From: Paracoccus marcusii | GTDB lineage: Bacteria > Pseudomonadota > Alphaproteobacteria > Rhodobacterales > Rhodobacteraceae | NCBI RefSeq assembly: GCF_028621715.1 | Contig: NZ_CP117466.1 | Location: 1,996,501-2,060,500, forward strand | Reading direction: 5' to 3' | Length of the DNA: 64,000 nucleotides | Shown: in pieces, positions 54,819 to 64,000 of the stretch | Position numbering within the stretch: the stretch's first letter is position 1 | Layout: the number at the start of each line of letters is the position of its first letter | Notes under the pieces: model-generated | Seen by the model: only the letters and a program-made list of their open reading frames with translations | Told to the model about the DNA's origin: nothing | The model's database searches: none | Position numbers and translations under genes: made by a program

Positions 54819-55853
54819 ATGGCCCGCAGACCCACACCCAGCCAGATCGCTGCATTTGAGGCCCTGCTAGAAAAGGCCGATGCCGAGGTTCGGGACGCCT
54901 TTCTGGCGGCAGTCTACTCGGCCCGCTCTAGGGTGAATTTGGACGCACTGGTGGCGATGATAGAGGCGGGAGATATCGAAGGGGCCATTGCACTGCTTCG
55001 CATGGATCAGGGCGTACTGTGGCCACTGGAGGAAGCTCTGCGGCGGTCGTATCTGGCCGGCGGTGTGGCAGTCGATGCGTTCGCACCCACCGGCATCGAA
55101 GGTCGGTTCGGCTTTAACGGTCGCCATCCACGTGCGGAAGCAGATATAGCTCGGATCGGTGGTGACCTGGTTAGAACGCTCGAGCGCGAGCAGAATGAGG
55201 CAATCCGGGCCGTGCTGCTGGATGCCATCGAGCGCAACTGCTCTTCGAGCCAGACCGCACTGGAGATCGTTGGCCGAAAGAGCCTGGCCAGCGGGTTGCG
55301 CGAAGGTGGTATCGTCGGTCTCAGCGGCCCCCAAACTGACAGATACCTCAAGGTTCAGCGCCTGATGCAGACCGCCGAAGGAGTGCAGGAGCTTGTGGTC
55401 AAGAAAAATGGCTTGCTGATGGTCCGCTATAAGGTCAATCCGGCAACGTCGAACCGGATCATCGCCGCCTACAAGATGGGCGAAGCTGTCTCGGCACCCG
55501 ATCGAGCGATCAGCGAACGCCAATACAAGAACCAGCTGCTTCGCGAGAGGGGCCAACTGATAGCCCAGAACGAAGCGCACACCGCGCAGTCTGCTGGTCG
55601 TCACGAGGCCTATCGCCAGATGCTGGACCGCCCCGACATAGAGGCTGTGACCTGCAAATGGATCCATGGATTCAGCCGGGATGCCAGGCCCGATCACAAG
55701 CGCATGGATGGCGAGGTCCGCAACTTCGACGAGGGCTTCGTCATGGATGACGGGACGGTCATGCAATACCCGCACGATCCGGCTGGCGGTGTGCGGCACA
55801 GCGCCTCGTGCCGGTGCACCGCCTTCTATCGAGCAATCCCCAGGAGGTCATGA
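54819..55853 (+). CDS. MuF-like minor head / head-morphogenesis protein
   Basis: A 344-residue protein ending in the MuF-type segment DARPDHKRMDGEVRNFDEG, MQYPHDPAGGVRHSASCRC (D-x-R-x-x-H, and the closing cysteine pair) that is typical for phage Mu gpF-like head proteins. The N-terminal half is helical (RRPTPSQIAAFEALLEKADA, part). I chose ATG 54819; the frame is open ten codons upstream through the terminator. It probably lies inside or on the head vertex. Confidence 0.78.
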   Translation: MARRPTPSQIAAFEALLEKADAEVRDAFLAAVYSARSRVNLDALVAMIEAGDIEGAIALLRMDQGVLWPLEEALRRSYLAGGVAVDAFAPTGIEGRFGFNGRHPRAEADIARIGGDLVRTLEREQNEAIRAVLLDAIERNCSSSQTALEIVGRKSLASGLREGGIVGLSGPQTDRYLKVQRLMQTAEGVQELVVKKNGLLMVRYKVNPATSNRIIAAYKMGEAVSAPDRAISERQYKNQLLRERGQLIAQNEAHTAQSAGRHEAYRQMLDRPDIEAVTCKWIHGFSRDARPDHKRMDGEVRNFDEGFVMDDGTVMQYPHDPAGGVRHSASCRCTAFYRAIPRRS

Positions 55854-55854
55854 G

Positions 55855-56274
55855 ATGGCGAGCTTTTCAGCAGACCTGAGAGCGATGGTGGATCTGGCGA
55901 AGGAAGATCTGCGCTATGTGGCCACGCAGGCCATTCAGGACGTTCTGGAAGGGGCTCAGACCACGCAGCGGGGCATCACCCAAGGGGCGGAGAGCTTCGA
56001 GGTCGGCAAGATCCCGGTCGGCCTCACATCGGACCTGGTCAACAGCCTGTCCATAGACGGTTCGACTGGCCCGCAAGCCTACGTCACTGCCATCGCGGGA
56101 ATGGAGCTCGGCGACGTGCTGACGTTCGAATGGACCACGCCCCACGCAATGCCGATCGAATACGGCTGGACTACCAGCGTAGGAACCATCGTGCCCGGCC
56201 GCTTCTTCGTCGGGGCCAATGCCGCCAAGTTCCCGCAGTTCGTGGAAGCCCGCGCGGCAGAGGTGCGCAAGTGA
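55855..56274 (+). CDS. Phage tail/head component (HK97 gp10-like), unknown
   Basis: A 139-residue protein: SFSADLRAMVDLAKEDLRYV (start), TPHAMPIEYGWTTS and VGANAAKFPQFVEARAAEV at the end. This pattern is typical for gp10-like head-tail joining proteins. AGGAGG lies six to seven bases upstream of ATG 55855. Its end overlaps the next start. Confidence 0.65.
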   Translation: MASFSADLRAMVDLAKEDLRYVATQAIQDVLEGAQTTQRGITQGAESFEVGKIPVGLTSDLVNSLSIDGSTGPQAYVTAIAGMELGDVLTFEWTTPHAMPIEYGWTTSVGTIVPGRFFVGANAAKFPQFVEARAAEVRK

Positions 56275-56648
56275 AGCCATCAGCGATCCAGCACGCGATC
56301 GGGCGGCGGCTGGCGGCGATCCCCGGCGCGCCCATTATCGTGGTGCCGAACGAGACGACCACGGCCCCGGCTGTGCCCTATCTGATCCTGCAACCACGCA
56401 GCCGGGCCGATCTGGACCCGACGCTTGCAGGAAGCGATGGCTATACCGAGGGCAGTACCATCGTGATGGTCGTGGTGGCGCTCAACAGCCGCACCACGGC
56501 TGCCGATGATCTCGCAGCGGAGATCAAGGCCGCCTTCCCGAAGGCCGCACGCTTCGAGGGCGTGACGGTCCGTCAGTCCTCTGTCCTTACCGGCTATCCG
56601 GACGCCGTGTCGTGGCGCGTGCCTGTGCAGATCGACTGGATCGCCTGA
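56271..56648 (+). CDS. Tail terminator / completion protein
   Basis: A 125-residue protein from GTG 56271, overlapping the preceding stop. Motifs: AIQHAIGRRLAAIPGAPIIV, LILQPRSRADLDPTLAGSD, VVALNSRTTAADDLAAEIKA and WRVPVQIDWIA. It resembles the tail terminator (gpU-type or DUF4128) proteins that cap the tail tube. Assignment by pattern and position. Confidence 0.65.
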   Translation: MKPSAIQHAIGRRLAAIPGAPIIVVPNETTTAPAVPYLILQPRSRADLDPTLAGSDGYTEGSTIVMVVVALNSRTTAADDLAAEIKAAFPKAARFEGVTVRQSSVLTGYPDAVSWRVPVQIDWIA

Positions 56649-56738
56649 ATCCATTCCCTGCCTCGGGATGCCCAAGGGCAGCAGAGGCACCCCACCAGAC
56701 CGCTCTGACAAGGGCTCAACCAGCGAAAGGGGCCGCTC

Positions 56739-57083
56739 ATGGCCACTATTGTCAAAACGTCCATGGGCGGCCCCGGTCAGCGGCCCGTGACGGAGGTCAC
56801 CCTGACCGCAACGAACGTGCTGACCTACGAGCCCGGCACCGGCCAGGTGCTGATCCTGCGCAACCCCACGGCAGGCGCAGTGTCGCCCGTCATCGACGGA
56901 GCGGACGGGACCACCGTCAGTTACCCCGGCGCCCCGAACATCTCCGTCGCGGCAGGCTTCGCGGTCGGTGCGATCCCGGCCGGCGGCGTCGTGGCCGTCC
57001 CGCTCGACACCATCTCGGCCTACCTGCAGGGCGCCATCAACGTGACCGGCACCGGCCTCGTCGCCGTGCTTCTGGGGAACTGA
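56739..57083 (+). CDS. Phage structural protein, unknown (beta-rich)
   Basis: A 114-residue protein (ATIVKTSMGGPGQRPVTEV start; GQVLILRNPTAGAVSPVID; end VTGTGLVAVLLGN). It is beta-rich, without charged coil, and is followed by a second small gene. A decoration or minor tail role is possible. The preceding stretch (56649-56738) holds no gene. Confidence 0.55.
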   Translation: MATIVKTSMGGPGQRPVTEVTLTATNVLTYEPGTGQVLILRNPTAGAVSPVIDGADGTTVSYPGAPNISVAAGFAVGAIPAGGVVAVPLDTISAYLQGAINVTGTGLVAVLLGN

Positions 57084-57085
57084 TC

Positions 57086-57388
57086 ATGGCGAGCATCACC
57101 AACAACACCCGCGAGGCGGTGATCCTGCCGACCGGTCACACCGTGGCCCGGCTGGACCGCCTTGAGACCTCGAACGCAGTCCTGCGCAGTGCCGACAATG
57201 TCCGCACCATCACCACCATGGTCGCGGCCAAAATGATCGACGTCGAATACGATCCCGACCCGATCGAGGAAGCCGCCGAGGCCGCCACATCGGTGATCGA
57301 TGCGCCGGACCGCAAGCCGTGCCCGCAGATCCCGCTCACCCCCACCGCATGGGCCGACGTGCCCGCTGAACCCAAGAAGGACGCCTGA
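57086..57388 (+). CDS. Small phage structural protein, unknown
   Basis: A 100-residue protein (ASITNNTREAVILPTGHTVA start; RSADNVRTITTMVAAKM; PKKDA end). It starts two bases after the previous gene and ends two bases before the tail tube gene. No family recognised. Confidence 0.55.
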   Translation: MASITNNTREAVILPTGHTVARLDRLETSNAVLRSADNVRTITTMVAAKMIDVEYDPDPIEEAAEAATSVIDAPDRKPCPQIPLTPTAWADVPAEPKKDA

Positions 57389-57390
57389 TC

Positions 57391-57828
57391 ATGGCACTCA
57401 TCACCTATATCGGCGCTCTGATCGCCGTATCCGCGGGCGTTCCCGCAACCGTCGACGCGGCAGGCTTTGCCGCCCGGACCTATTCTACGGTCGGCAAGAT
57501 CACCGAGTGGGGTGAGACGGGCGACCAGTCCGAGGACGTGACCGAGACCACGCTGGCCGGGCGGACCTATCACGCCAACGGCGCCCTGGACGGCGGATCG
57601 ATCCCCTTCACCTTCCTGAGCGACGGCCCCGATGCCGGGCAGGCGATCCTGCGCACCGCCAACAACACCAATGACGAGGTTTCGGTCCGGATCACCGATC
57701 CCGACGGCCAGATCATCTACTACCACGGCAAGGTCGCCAACCTGCGCGACCGCGCCCGCAACGCGTCGACCATGAAGGGTCTGAGCGGCGAGTTCCGCGT
57801 CAACTCCGGGACGGTCCGCGTCGGCTGA
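57391..57828 (+). CDS. Major tail tube protein
   Basis: A 145-residue protein with the strand pattern of siphovirus tail tubes: GKITEWGETGDQSEDVTETT, LSDGPDAGQAILRTANNTND and LSGEFRVNSGTVRVG. The following two genes are the frameshifted tail chaperones, which is the canonical neighbour order. The gene just upstream is also small and structural. Confidence 0.8.
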   Translation: MALITYIGALIAVSAGVPATVDAAGFAARTYSTVGKITEWGETGDQSEDVTETTLAGRTYHANGALDGGSIPFTFLSDGPDAGQAILRTANNTNDEVSVRITDPDGQIIYYHGKVANLRDRARNASTMKGLSGEFRVNSGTVRVG

Positions 57829-57921
57829 TCCGGTTGGCTTCGGCTGATCGGTAAGGGGCGGCGGCTTCGGGTGTGGCCCGCCGCCCCATCACCTCACACA
57901 CCCCATGCAAAGGAACACACC

Positions 57922-58422
57922 ATGGACTTTCTGAAGCAATACGACGCGCGCGGCGCGGCCGAGACCGCACGCCCCCTGGAGCTGCGCGACCAGGCCACCG
58001 GCGAGGTGATCGAGAACAACGGCAAGCCCTGCATCGTCATGGTCAAGGGCGCCTCCAGCCGGGCCGTTCAGGCCGAGCTGCGCCGCGACGAGTTGGAACG
58101 GGCCAAGAAGGCCAAGGCCGCCGCCAAGACCGGCACACAGGTCGACACGAACACCGCACAGGACATGCACGAGGCGACCGTGAAGGCCGCGCTGCGCCTG
58201 ATCGTGGGCTTCGGCAACATGCAGACCACCGGTGAGGACGGCAAGGCACGCGATCTGACCGTCGAGGATGCGCCGGCGCTGCTGGACCTGAACTTCATCA
58301 GCATGGCGCACCTGATGCGCGAAAAAGACGCCGAGCACTGGACCAAGCCGAGCTTCGCGCAGCAGGTCTTGGACTTTGCCCAGGATGATGCGGATTTTTT
58401 GGCGGCGTCCACGCAGCCCTAG
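57922..58422 (+). CDS. Tail assembly chaperone, short form (lambda G-type)
   Basis: A 166-residue protein (DFLKQYDARGAAETARPLEL start; LDLNFISMAHLMREKDAEHW; end [11 protein letters not shown]). It is the first of the two tail chaperones that help tape-measure and tube assembly. Its last codons contain the heptamer T TTT TTG (58395-58401), a -1 slippery site, so a fraction of ribosomes continues as the long form. I chose ATG 57922; upstream is only a spacer. Confidence 0.85.
   Translation: MDFLKQYDARGAAETARPLELRDQATGEVIENNGKPCIVMVKGASSRAVQAELRRDELERAKKAKAAAKTGTQVDTNTAQDMHEATVKAALRLIVGFGNMQTTGEDGKARDLTVEDAPALLDLNFISMAHLMREKDAEHWTKPSFAQQVLDFAQDDADFLAASTQP
58395..58401 (+). promoter_or_regulatory. 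Programmed -1 frameshift slippery heptamer
   Basis: T TTT TTG in the zero frame (GAT TTT TTG codons) of the short chaperone. The -1 reading gives [10 protein letters not shown] and then continues open to 58772. There is no start codon in that frame between the overlap and 58521, and the protein in the -1 frame begins well before. Confidence 0.85.
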
Positions 58423-58772
58423 TCCTCTACGCCCGGCAGCTGGCGTTCCTGCATGGGACGCCAAAGAGCTGGAAGGAGACGCGGCTGCAGTACGCCCGCA
58501 AGAAGGGCCGTGACGTCGAGATGCCCCCCGTTATGGCGGGGGCATACCTGATCGATGCCATGTTCCGGCTCGGCCCCGTGCGCGCGGACTTTAACGGCAC
58601 CCGAGGCGTGGACTGGACCGAGCTGGACGCCTTCGCGCGCCTGACACGGGCGATCAGCGAACCGTGGGAGGCGGAGGCACTGCACGCGATGTGCGATGCC
58701 TATGCTTTGGAGGCCGACGAGGGCGCGGATACGCTACGAGAGCCACCATTTCCTGGGTCTTGGTGGGTCTGA
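58401..58772 (+). CDS. Tail assembly chaperone, C-terminal extension made by -1 frameshift (lambda GT-type)
   Basis: The -1 frame reads on from the slippery site as [17 protein letters not shown] and similar, then [35 protein letters not shown] and [19 protein letters not shown] to the stop at 58772, about 123 residues beyond the slip. The fusion G-GT would be about 283 residues. It has no start codon of its own near its beginning, so it is expressed only by frameshifting. Its last 73 bases overlap the end of an inverted gene. Confidence 0.8.
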   Translation, partial: GGVHAALVLYARQLAFLHGTPKSWKETRLQYARKKGRDVEMPPVMAGAYLIDAMFRLGPVRADFNGTRGVDWTELDAFARLTRAISEPWEAEALHAMCDAYALEADEGADTLREPPFPGSWWV

Positions 58773-59266
58773 ACTCGCACTGCCGTGCCTGATGCAACTA
58801 ACATTACCATACTGCCAGATGCTGATAGTTCGACGTAGTCTAAGTCCACACCTACCACTGCATTTGCACCAACCAGATAAGCTTCCCGCCTTAGTTCCGA
58901 TAAAGCCGTCTTGCGTGCGTCGCGCATTGTGTTTTGAACAGCTCTAGACCTACCGCCGAAAATGTCCCGAGCACTGGCAAACAGATCTTTAAATATGTTC
59001 ATGCCAAAAGCACACTCAGCCGTCACGATGTCGATCCGCTCAATGATGATAAGGTCTGATGCTACTTCTGTAGTTAAAATGACCGAATCTATCTTCTCTT
59101 GATCACTGCTTGCAGTTTCATACTGAAGAATCTCTGCAGCGCGATCGGCTCCGTGCTCCTGTGTGAGCAGGTGCAAGCGCATGAATCTCTGGTTGCATGA
59201 TTTACACCGACCATTGATTTGCTGGAAGAAACCGACCTCTCGTCCGCAGTCTGCGCATTCCCTCAT
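58700..59266 (-). CDS. Zinc-ribbon plus YbjQ/UPF0145-like protein, inverted cargo gene
   Basis: A 188-residue protein. The N-terminus has a zinc-ribbon, [14 protein letters not shown] and GRCKSCNQR, and the remainder is YbjQ/UPF0145-type: [20 protein letters not shown] (part), [36 protein letters not shown] and [18 protein letters not shown] to [10 protein letters not shown]. YbjQ family proteins bind metals (putative heavy-metal-binding domain) and their role is not settled. The gene is backward inside the tail operon, and its last 20 or so residues are coded by sequence that is antisense to the tail chaperone extension. GGAGG lies near ATG 59266. Confidence 0.78.
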   Translation of the reverse strand: MRECADCGREVGFFQQINGRCKSCNQRFMRLHLLTQEHGADRAAEILQYETASSDQEKIDSVILTTEVASDLIIIERIDIVTAECAFGMNIFKDLFASARDIFGGRSRAVQNTMRDARKTALSELRREAYLVGANAVVGVDLDYVELSASGSMVMLVASGTAVRVQTHQDPGNGGSRSVSAPSSASKA

Positions 59267-59282
59267 CGTCAATCCTCCACTT

Positions 59283-59308
59283 GCCCTGCGCCATCCTGCG
59301 GGGCTTTT
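59283..59308 (+). terminator. Hairpin terminator upstream of the tape-measure gene
   Basis: GCCCTGC (59283-59289) pairs with GCGGGGC (59298-59304; one T-G pair), followed by TTTT. Comparable hairpins lie before the scaffold gene and the MuF-like gene. Confidence 0.55.
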
Positions 59309-59331
59309 GCACATGGGCCAAGGATAAACAA

Positions 59332-62300
59332 ATGACCGCAGGTCCGACGCTCCAACTCATCGTCGACACCACCCGCATGGCGCCTGGCGAAAAGGCTCTC
59401 GACAGCCTTGCTCGCAAAGGTGAGCAGACCGAGCAGCAGATCACTGCCAGCATGTCTGATATTGAGCGTGCGATGGCGAGGTCCGGCGTTGCGACGGGTC
59501 GTCTCGGCGCCGGCATGAGTCAGCTCGACAAGGCTCTTGTCCAGGCGACGGGCGACCTCCGCCCGCTGAACCGGGAGCTTGATCAGACGGGGCGCGCCGC
59601 GGAGAAGGCGGGCGGCGCATTTGCAGGCATGGCCGGGAAGATCCGCCTGATGCTGGGAGGCCTCGGCGCTGCCTTGGGCGTCCACCAGCTGGTCAATTAC
59701 GCGGATACCTGGTCCGACATTTCTGCGCGTGTCGGCTTGGCTGTGGGTGACATGGACAACGCGGCCCCGACGATGTCCCGTCTGTCCGACATGGCGCGGC
59801 AAACCTATTCGTCTTTGAACCTGACGGCCGAGGGCTTTATCGCCAACAGCGTCAGCCTGCGCGAGCTGGGCCTGAACACTCAGCAGCAGCTGGATTATAC
59901 CGAAGCGCTCAACAACGCCCTGGTGGTCTCTGGCGCCCGCGGGCAGCGCGCCGAAAGCGTGAACCGTGCGCTGGCCGCATCGATGGCGATGGGCAAGATG
60001 CAGGGCGATCAGCTCAACACCGTGCTGACGTCCGGCGGTCGCGTCGCACAGGTCCTGGCCGCTGAACTGGGCACGACCACGAACGGCCTGCGGCAGATGG
60101 CAACCGACGGCAAGATCACCTCCGACGTGATCTACAATGCCCTCGTCGGGTCGATGGGCGCCCTTCGCGACGAGGCGGCCTCAATGCCTGCCACGATGGG
60201 CGACGCCTTCACTCTGATGGGCAACTCCATCCTGACGCTCGTCGGATCATTCGATCAGGTGACGGGGGCAAGCGCTACCATGGCCACGGGCATCATCAAG
60301 GTGTCGGACGGCATCAAGTACCTTGCCGCGAACTCGAACATCGTCATCGGGGCGCTTTCCGGAATCACCGCGGCACTCGTCGCGTCGTTCATTCCTGCGG
60401 CATACGGGGCTGTCACAGCACTTGCTGCCCAAACAGGCGCGTTCATCCTGCTGAATGGAGGCATTTGGGGCTCTGTGGCAGCCTTGGTCGCGATGCGCGG
60501 CGCGCTGATTGCCACCGGCATCGGTGCCTTCGCTGTCGCCGTGGGTCTCGTCGTAGCCAAGTTTCTGGACCTTGCCGACAACGTGGGTGGAGCGGGCAAT
60601 GCCATGTCCCTGCTAGGCGACGTCGGTATCGAGGTGGCAGGCCGGATCGGGCAAGGGTTTGTGCAGGCTGGTGCTTTGATCGCCAGCGGTGCGACCTACA
60701 TGAAGGGTGTGTTCCTCGAAGCATTCGCCACCATTGCGCGCGGTTTCGCTTCGATGATGACGACGATCGCGCAGGGTCTGAAGATCATCGGAGTTGGCGA
60801 TGGGGTCGGTATCGGATCGGGCTTTGCTGCCCAATTGACTGCTGATGCTGACGCCGCGATGGTTACGTCATTGGAGCGTGCCACGGCGGCCGGCACAGCC
60901 CTTCGGGATCTTGCCACCACGTCACTGGATTCTGTCGCTGCGCTGCGTCGTGCCACGGGCGGTATGTTTGGGCCCAATCTGCCTGATGAAATTCAAGCAA
61001 CCACGGATGCTGTGGTTGAATTCGGCGGCGGGGCCAAGAAGGCCGGAAAATCCGCATCCGGAGCCGTAAAGGGCGTGAACGAACTGACGCAAGCCGCCGA
61101 TCGGTGGCGCCAGAAGCTGCAGGGTGCCCTTGGCCCCATGGCCAGCTACAACCGCGACATGACCGAGCTGTCATCGCTCCATAAGGCTGGTGCGCTTAAC
61201 GCGGCCGACTATGCCAAGGCGCAGGCGTTGGTCACGGGCGAACTGGCTGATGGGCTGCCCATGGTCGGTGACGTCTCCAAGGCGTTCGGCGACTTCATCG
61301 CCAGCGGCCTGCGCGATGCCAAAGGCGCGTTCGACAGCATCTTGGGCAGCTTCAAGAACATGATCTCCCAGATGATCGCCATGGCTGCCAGGAACCGCAT
61401 CATGCTGTCCATGGGCTTCAGCAGGGGTGCTATCGGTGCAGCGGGAAGTGCCATGGCAGGCATGCCGGGCGCGGCCGGGGCACCTGTAGGTGGCCTGACC
61501 GGCGTCGGTGGCGTTCTGGGCGGCATCGCGTCGCTCGGCACGGCAGCCATGTCCGCCTTTACGGGCGGCCTGCAGGCGGCCATGGGCGGCATCGGGTCGA
61601 TCACCCAGTACACGTCTCTGATGATGGGTGGCGCGACGACGAGCCTTGCCGGGCTCGCCTCGGCTGCTGGGGCCATCGCCGTTCCCCTGCTGGCGGTCGC
61701 CGCGGTGTTCTCCTTCTTCAGGAAGAAGACCAAGGAACTGGATGCCGGTCTGCGCATCACCGTCGATGGCTTGAACACCGCGGTCGATACCTTCCGCAAG
61801 ACCGAGACGCGCCGGTTCTGGGGCCTGTCGAAGAAGACCCGCACCAGCTACGACCGCGCCGATCAGGAGACCCAGGACGCGCTGTCCAGTATCGTAGGTA
61901 ACATCCAGACCGGTGTCATGGATGCCGCCGCGGCGCTCGGCTTCGGGGCCGAGACCTTCGCGGGTTTCGCGCACCAGATGACCATCAGCACCAAAGGCAT
62001 GAGCAAGGAGGACGCGCAGCGCGCCGTCGAGCAGGCCCTCGCGGGTCTCGGCGACGGGTTCGCCGGGATGATCCCCGGCCTCAATGCCCTCCGCAAGGAT
62101 GGCGAAAGCACCACGGAGGCGCTGAACCGCCTGTCCACGTCGCTGACCGGCGTCAACGGCATCATGGACACACTGGGTCACCGCTTCCATGCCGTGGGTC
62201 TTGCTGGTGCGGATGCGGCGTCCAAGATTGCCGAGGCGTTCGGCGGCCTGGACGCGATGGTGAGTGCCACGCAGCAGTACTACCAGGCGTTCTACACCGA

Positions 62301-64000
62301 TGCCGAACGACTGGCCGTCACCACCCGCCAGACCTCGGCCGCGCTGGCGGAGCTGGGCATCGCCATGCCGCAGACCCGCCAGGAGTACCGCCGCATGATC
62401 GCGTCCCTGGACCTGACCACGGAGGCGGGCCGCGAGGCCTATGCCGCGCTGATCGGCCTGTCGGGTGCCTTCGACCTGATCCTGCCGCAGATTTCGGGCT
62501 TCACGCGGGAGATGACGGCACTGCAGGATCGGGTCGTCGCCTCGATCGGCACCGTCATCGGCGGCCTGTCCGAAGCGATCCGCCTGAACACGTCCGCCGC
62601 GGCCGACTGGCGCAAGGCGGGTGACGGCATCCGCGACTACCTGGACAAGCTCCGGGGCACGGCCTCGGCACTGTTCAGCCCGCAGCAGGCGCGCGCCTAC
62701 AACCAGGCGCTCTACCAGCGCACCTTGAGGCAGGCGAACAGCGGCGATGTGGAGGCGGCGGGTCGTCTGCCCGGCGTGGCCGACAGCTACTTGTCCAGCG
62801 TCAACGACATGGCACGGTCCAGGACCGAGGCCGCGCTGGCACAGGCCCGCGTGGCCGTGGCGCTAAGCAAGGTCGCGGTCAGGACCGATACCACCGCGAC
62901 GGCGCTGGAACGGGTCGCGGCGCTGCAGCAGCGGCAGGTCGACATCCTGACCGGCGTGCAGAACTACCTGGCGGCAGGCAACAGCCTGACGCAGGCGGGG
63001 ATCACGCGCCTTCTGGGTCAGCTTGGCAGCCTGGACGATCGCATCGCGCTGCGGGCCGGCGATGCCCGCACCATCGTCGCGGGCGTCAGCGATGCCCTGG
63101 GCAATGCCAACGTCACGGCGTCGCTCACGGGCGCGGACGGGCTGCGCACCAGCATGGGTACGTTGCGCATGTCGCTGGTGGATCTCCGTCAGGCCATCGC
63201 GGCCGAGACGGCGCGGAGCGAACGGCAGCGCAAGGTCGCGGCCCTGAACACCTATGTCGGTGGCCTCACGGCCAATGCCGCGGGCAACCACTTCGTGGAC
63301 GATGCCGATCTCACGGCGATGTCTCGGGCCGCGGGGATCAACACGGCCGGGCTCAACACCAGCCAGATCCGCAATCGGCTGGCGTCCTTCGACGGCGGCG
63401 ACCTGCTGCGCGGGACGGTCTACGATCCCACGGGCAGCCTGGAGCGCAACTACCTGGAGAAGGAGCGGCTGAAGCAGGAGGTCAGCGGCATCTACGGCAC
63501 CATCCGGCAGATGATGACCCAGTACGGGGTGACCACGGCCAACCCGTTCGTGCTGAACGACAAGGGCGTGCGGTCCAACCCGCACACCGGGCACTTCTTC
63601 ATCAACGGGAGGCACATCACCGACCACAACCACCCGTTCTGGAACACCCTCTGGGGCTCGGGCGGGCTGTGGGCGCGGTTCACGTCCGCCGAGACGGCGC
63701 TGCGCAACACGCCGGGCTTCGCGACGGGCGGTACCCACCTCGGGGGCCTCCGTATCGTGGGCGAGAACGGTCCGGAACTGGAAGCCACCGGTCCGAGCCG
63801 CATCTTCAGCCACCGCCAGAGCCGCGCCATGCTGGACAACAGCGAGATGGTGCGGGAACTGCGCGCGGTCCGCGCTGAGCTCGCGGAGATGAAGGCGCAC
63901 GCCCGCGGCACGGCCGAGAGCACGAGGGACACGTTCAAGACGCTGCGGGAGATCAATTCCGTCGGCGTCGGGATCGACCCTGACCGGAACGTAGTCTCCG
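59332..64000 (+). CDS. Tape-measure protein (partial, runs past the window)
   Basis: Open reading of at least 1556 codons from ATG 59332 with AAGGA upstream. It sets tail length. Hydrophobic, tail-tube-lining helices occur at about residues 335 to 410 ([20 protein letters not shown] and following) and 765 to 800. Long alanine-rich coiled coils are present ([17 protein letters not shown]). The protein carries the C-terminal signature [16 protein letters not shown] at about residue 1480, common near the ends of lambda-type tape measures. The gene continues open to the edge, so only a short end is likely missing. Confidence 0.93.
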   Translation, partial: MTAGPTLQLIVDTTRMAPGEKALDSLARKGEQTEQQITASMSDIERAMARSGVATGRLGAGMSQLDKALVQATGDLRPLNRELDQTGRAAEKAGGAFAGMAGKIRLMLGGLGAALGVHQLVNYADTWSDISARVGLAVGDMDNAAPTMSRLSDMARQTYSSLNLTAEGFIANSVSLRELGLNTQQQLDYTEALNNALVVSGARGQRAESVNRALAASMAMGKMQGDQLNTVLTSGGRVAQVLAAELGTTTNGLRQMATDGKITSDVIYNALVGSMGALRDEAASMPATMGDAFTLMGNSILTLVGSFDQVTGASATMATGIIKVSDGIKYLAANSNIVIGALSGITAALVASFIPAAYGAVTALAAQTGAFILLNGGIWGSVAALVAMRGALIATGIGAFAVAVGLVVAKFLDLADNVGGAGNAMSLLGDVGIEVAGRIGQGFVQAGALIASGATYMKGVFLEAFATIARGFASMMTTIAQGLKIIGVGDGVGIGSGFAAQLTADADAAMVTSLERATAAGTALRDLATTSLDSVAALRRATGGMFGPNLPDEIQATTDAVVEFGGGAKKAGKSASGAVKGVNELTQAADRWRQKLQGALGPMASYNRDMTELSSLHKAGALNAADYAKAQALVTGELADGLPMVGDVSKAFGDFIASGLRDAKGAFDSILGSFKNMISQMIAMAARNRIMLSMGFSRGAIGAAGSAMAGMPGAAGAPVGGLTGVGGVLGGIASLGTAAMSAFTGGLQAAMGGIGSITQYTSLMMGGATTSLAGLASAAGAIAVPLLAVAAVFSFFRKKTKELDAGLRITVDGLNTAVDTFRKTETRRFWGLSKKTRTSYDRADQETQDALSSIVGNIQTGVMDAAAALGFGAETFAGFAHQMTISTKGMSKEDAQRAVEQALAGLGDGFAGMIPGLNALRKDGESTTEALNRLSTSLTGVNGIMDTLGHRFHAVGLAGADAASKIAEAFGGLDAMVSATQQYYQAFYTDAERLAVTTRQTSAALAELGIAMPQTRQEYRRMIASLDLTTEAGREAYAALIGLSGAFDLILPQISGFTREMTALQDRVVASIGTVIGGLSEAIRLNTSAAADWRKAGDGIRDYLDKLRGTASALFSPQQARAYNQALYQRTLRQANSGDVEAAGRLPGVADSYLSSVNDMARSRTEAALAQARVAVALSKVAVRTDTTATALERVAALQQRQVDILTGVQNYLAAGNSLTQAGITRLLGQLGSLDDRIALRAGDARTIVAGVSDALGNANVTASLTGADGLRTSMGTLRMSLVDLRQAIAAETARSERQRKVAALNTYVGGLTANAAGNHFVDDADLTAMSRAAGINTAGLNTSQIRNRLASFDGGDLLRGTVYDPTGSLERNYLEKERLKQEVSGIYGTIRQMMTQYGVTTANPFVLNDKGVRSNPHTGHFFINGRHITDHNHPFWNTLWGSGGLWARFTSAETALRNTPGFATGGTHLGGLRIVGENGPELEATGPSRIFSHRQSRAMLDNSEMVRELRAVRAELAEMKAHARGTAESTRDTFKTLREINSVGVGIDPDRNVVS

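Larger units (their letters stand above)
29044..64000. mobile_element. Siphovirus-type prophage (right end outside window)
   Basis: About 35 kb carrying, in order, integrase, a leftward early operon with recombination genes, an immunity region with divergent regulators, a rightward replication module, an accessory block, packaging, head and tail genes up to a tape-measure protein. The order, the integrase beside tRNA-Val, the frameshifted tail chaperones and the very long tape-measure gene are those of a temperate long-tailed phage with a siphovirus-like layout. No broken structural gene is visible, so the element looks complete as far as seen. Lysis genes, tail-tip genes and attR are expected to the right. 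Confidence 0.95.

Noticed and set aside
29044..64000. Search for a CRISPR array or other cas genes beside the Cas2-like protein.
   Set aside because: No regularly spaced repeats of 24 to 40 bases and no cas1 or effector gene are visible; the iteron cluster is too short and irregular to be an array.

Overview
The window is a high-GC alphaproteobacterial chromosome segment, most like Paracoccus or a close Paracoccaceae/Rhodobacteraceae relative. I judge this from overall composition, from gene types and order (a suf operon with two cysteine desulfurases and two small membrane-protein genes, a stand-alone lon next to an HU-like gene, an ETC complex I subunit gene) and from a GAAC-N7-GAAC LexA box of the alphaproteobacterial type in front of uvrB. 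Taxonomy is inference; no rRNA gene is present.

Bases 1 to about 29040 are ordinary chromosome. Leftward come murJ (cut by the window edge), glnD and an LpoA-like lipoprotein gene. Rightward come rsmI, yraN and gshB; comM is leftward. A tightly coupled run follows: coaBC, cysteine desulfurase, sufB, sufC, sufD, two small membrane proteins and sufS. Then come a DadA-like oxidoreductase, uvrB, an I78-type inhibitor lipoprotein, a small exported protein, an ETC complex I subunit, a MYG1-family protein, tRNA-Asn, an MBL-fold hydrolase, an orphan sensor kinase, lon with a heat-shock-like promoter, an HU-like protein and tRNA-Val(CAC).

From tRNA-Val to the right edge the window holds the larger part of an intact-looking siphovirus-type prophage. 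The integrase gene points at the tRNA, so the left attachment site lies in its 3' end; the right end is outside the window. The leftward early operon (about 37255 to 29117) carries integrase, an excisionase-like gene, two methyltransferase-like genes, a RecA-fold ATPase, a PD-(D/E)XK nuclease and a long coiled-coil protein, many with ATGA-type overlaps. The immunity region (37300 to 38510) has a small HTH repressor, a divergent Cro-like gene and five copies of one operator, ATCCAC-N5-GTGGAT, arranged as two (left) plus three (right). The rightward early region carries a regulator, RusA, DnaB and a winged-helix replication protein whose gene contains an iteron-like repeat cluster, a candidate origin. 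A lower-GC accessory block (43.9 to 46.7 kb) holds poorly known genes including a lone Cas2-like protein. The late region follows: small and large terminase, portal, scaffold, capsid, connectors, MuF-like protein, tail tube, tail chaperones joined by a programmed -1 frameshift, and a very long tape-measure protein still open at the edge. No lysis genes are seen.

Two cargo genes sit backward inside the late operon: an AbiJ-like (STM4504/CBY_0614-type) putative abortive-infection gene between portal and scaffold, and a zinc-ribbon/YbjQ-type gene between tail chaperone and tape measure. Each is followed by a hairpin terminator before phage genes resume. Together with the Cas2-like and membrane-anchored genes they are the best candidates for under-described biology here.
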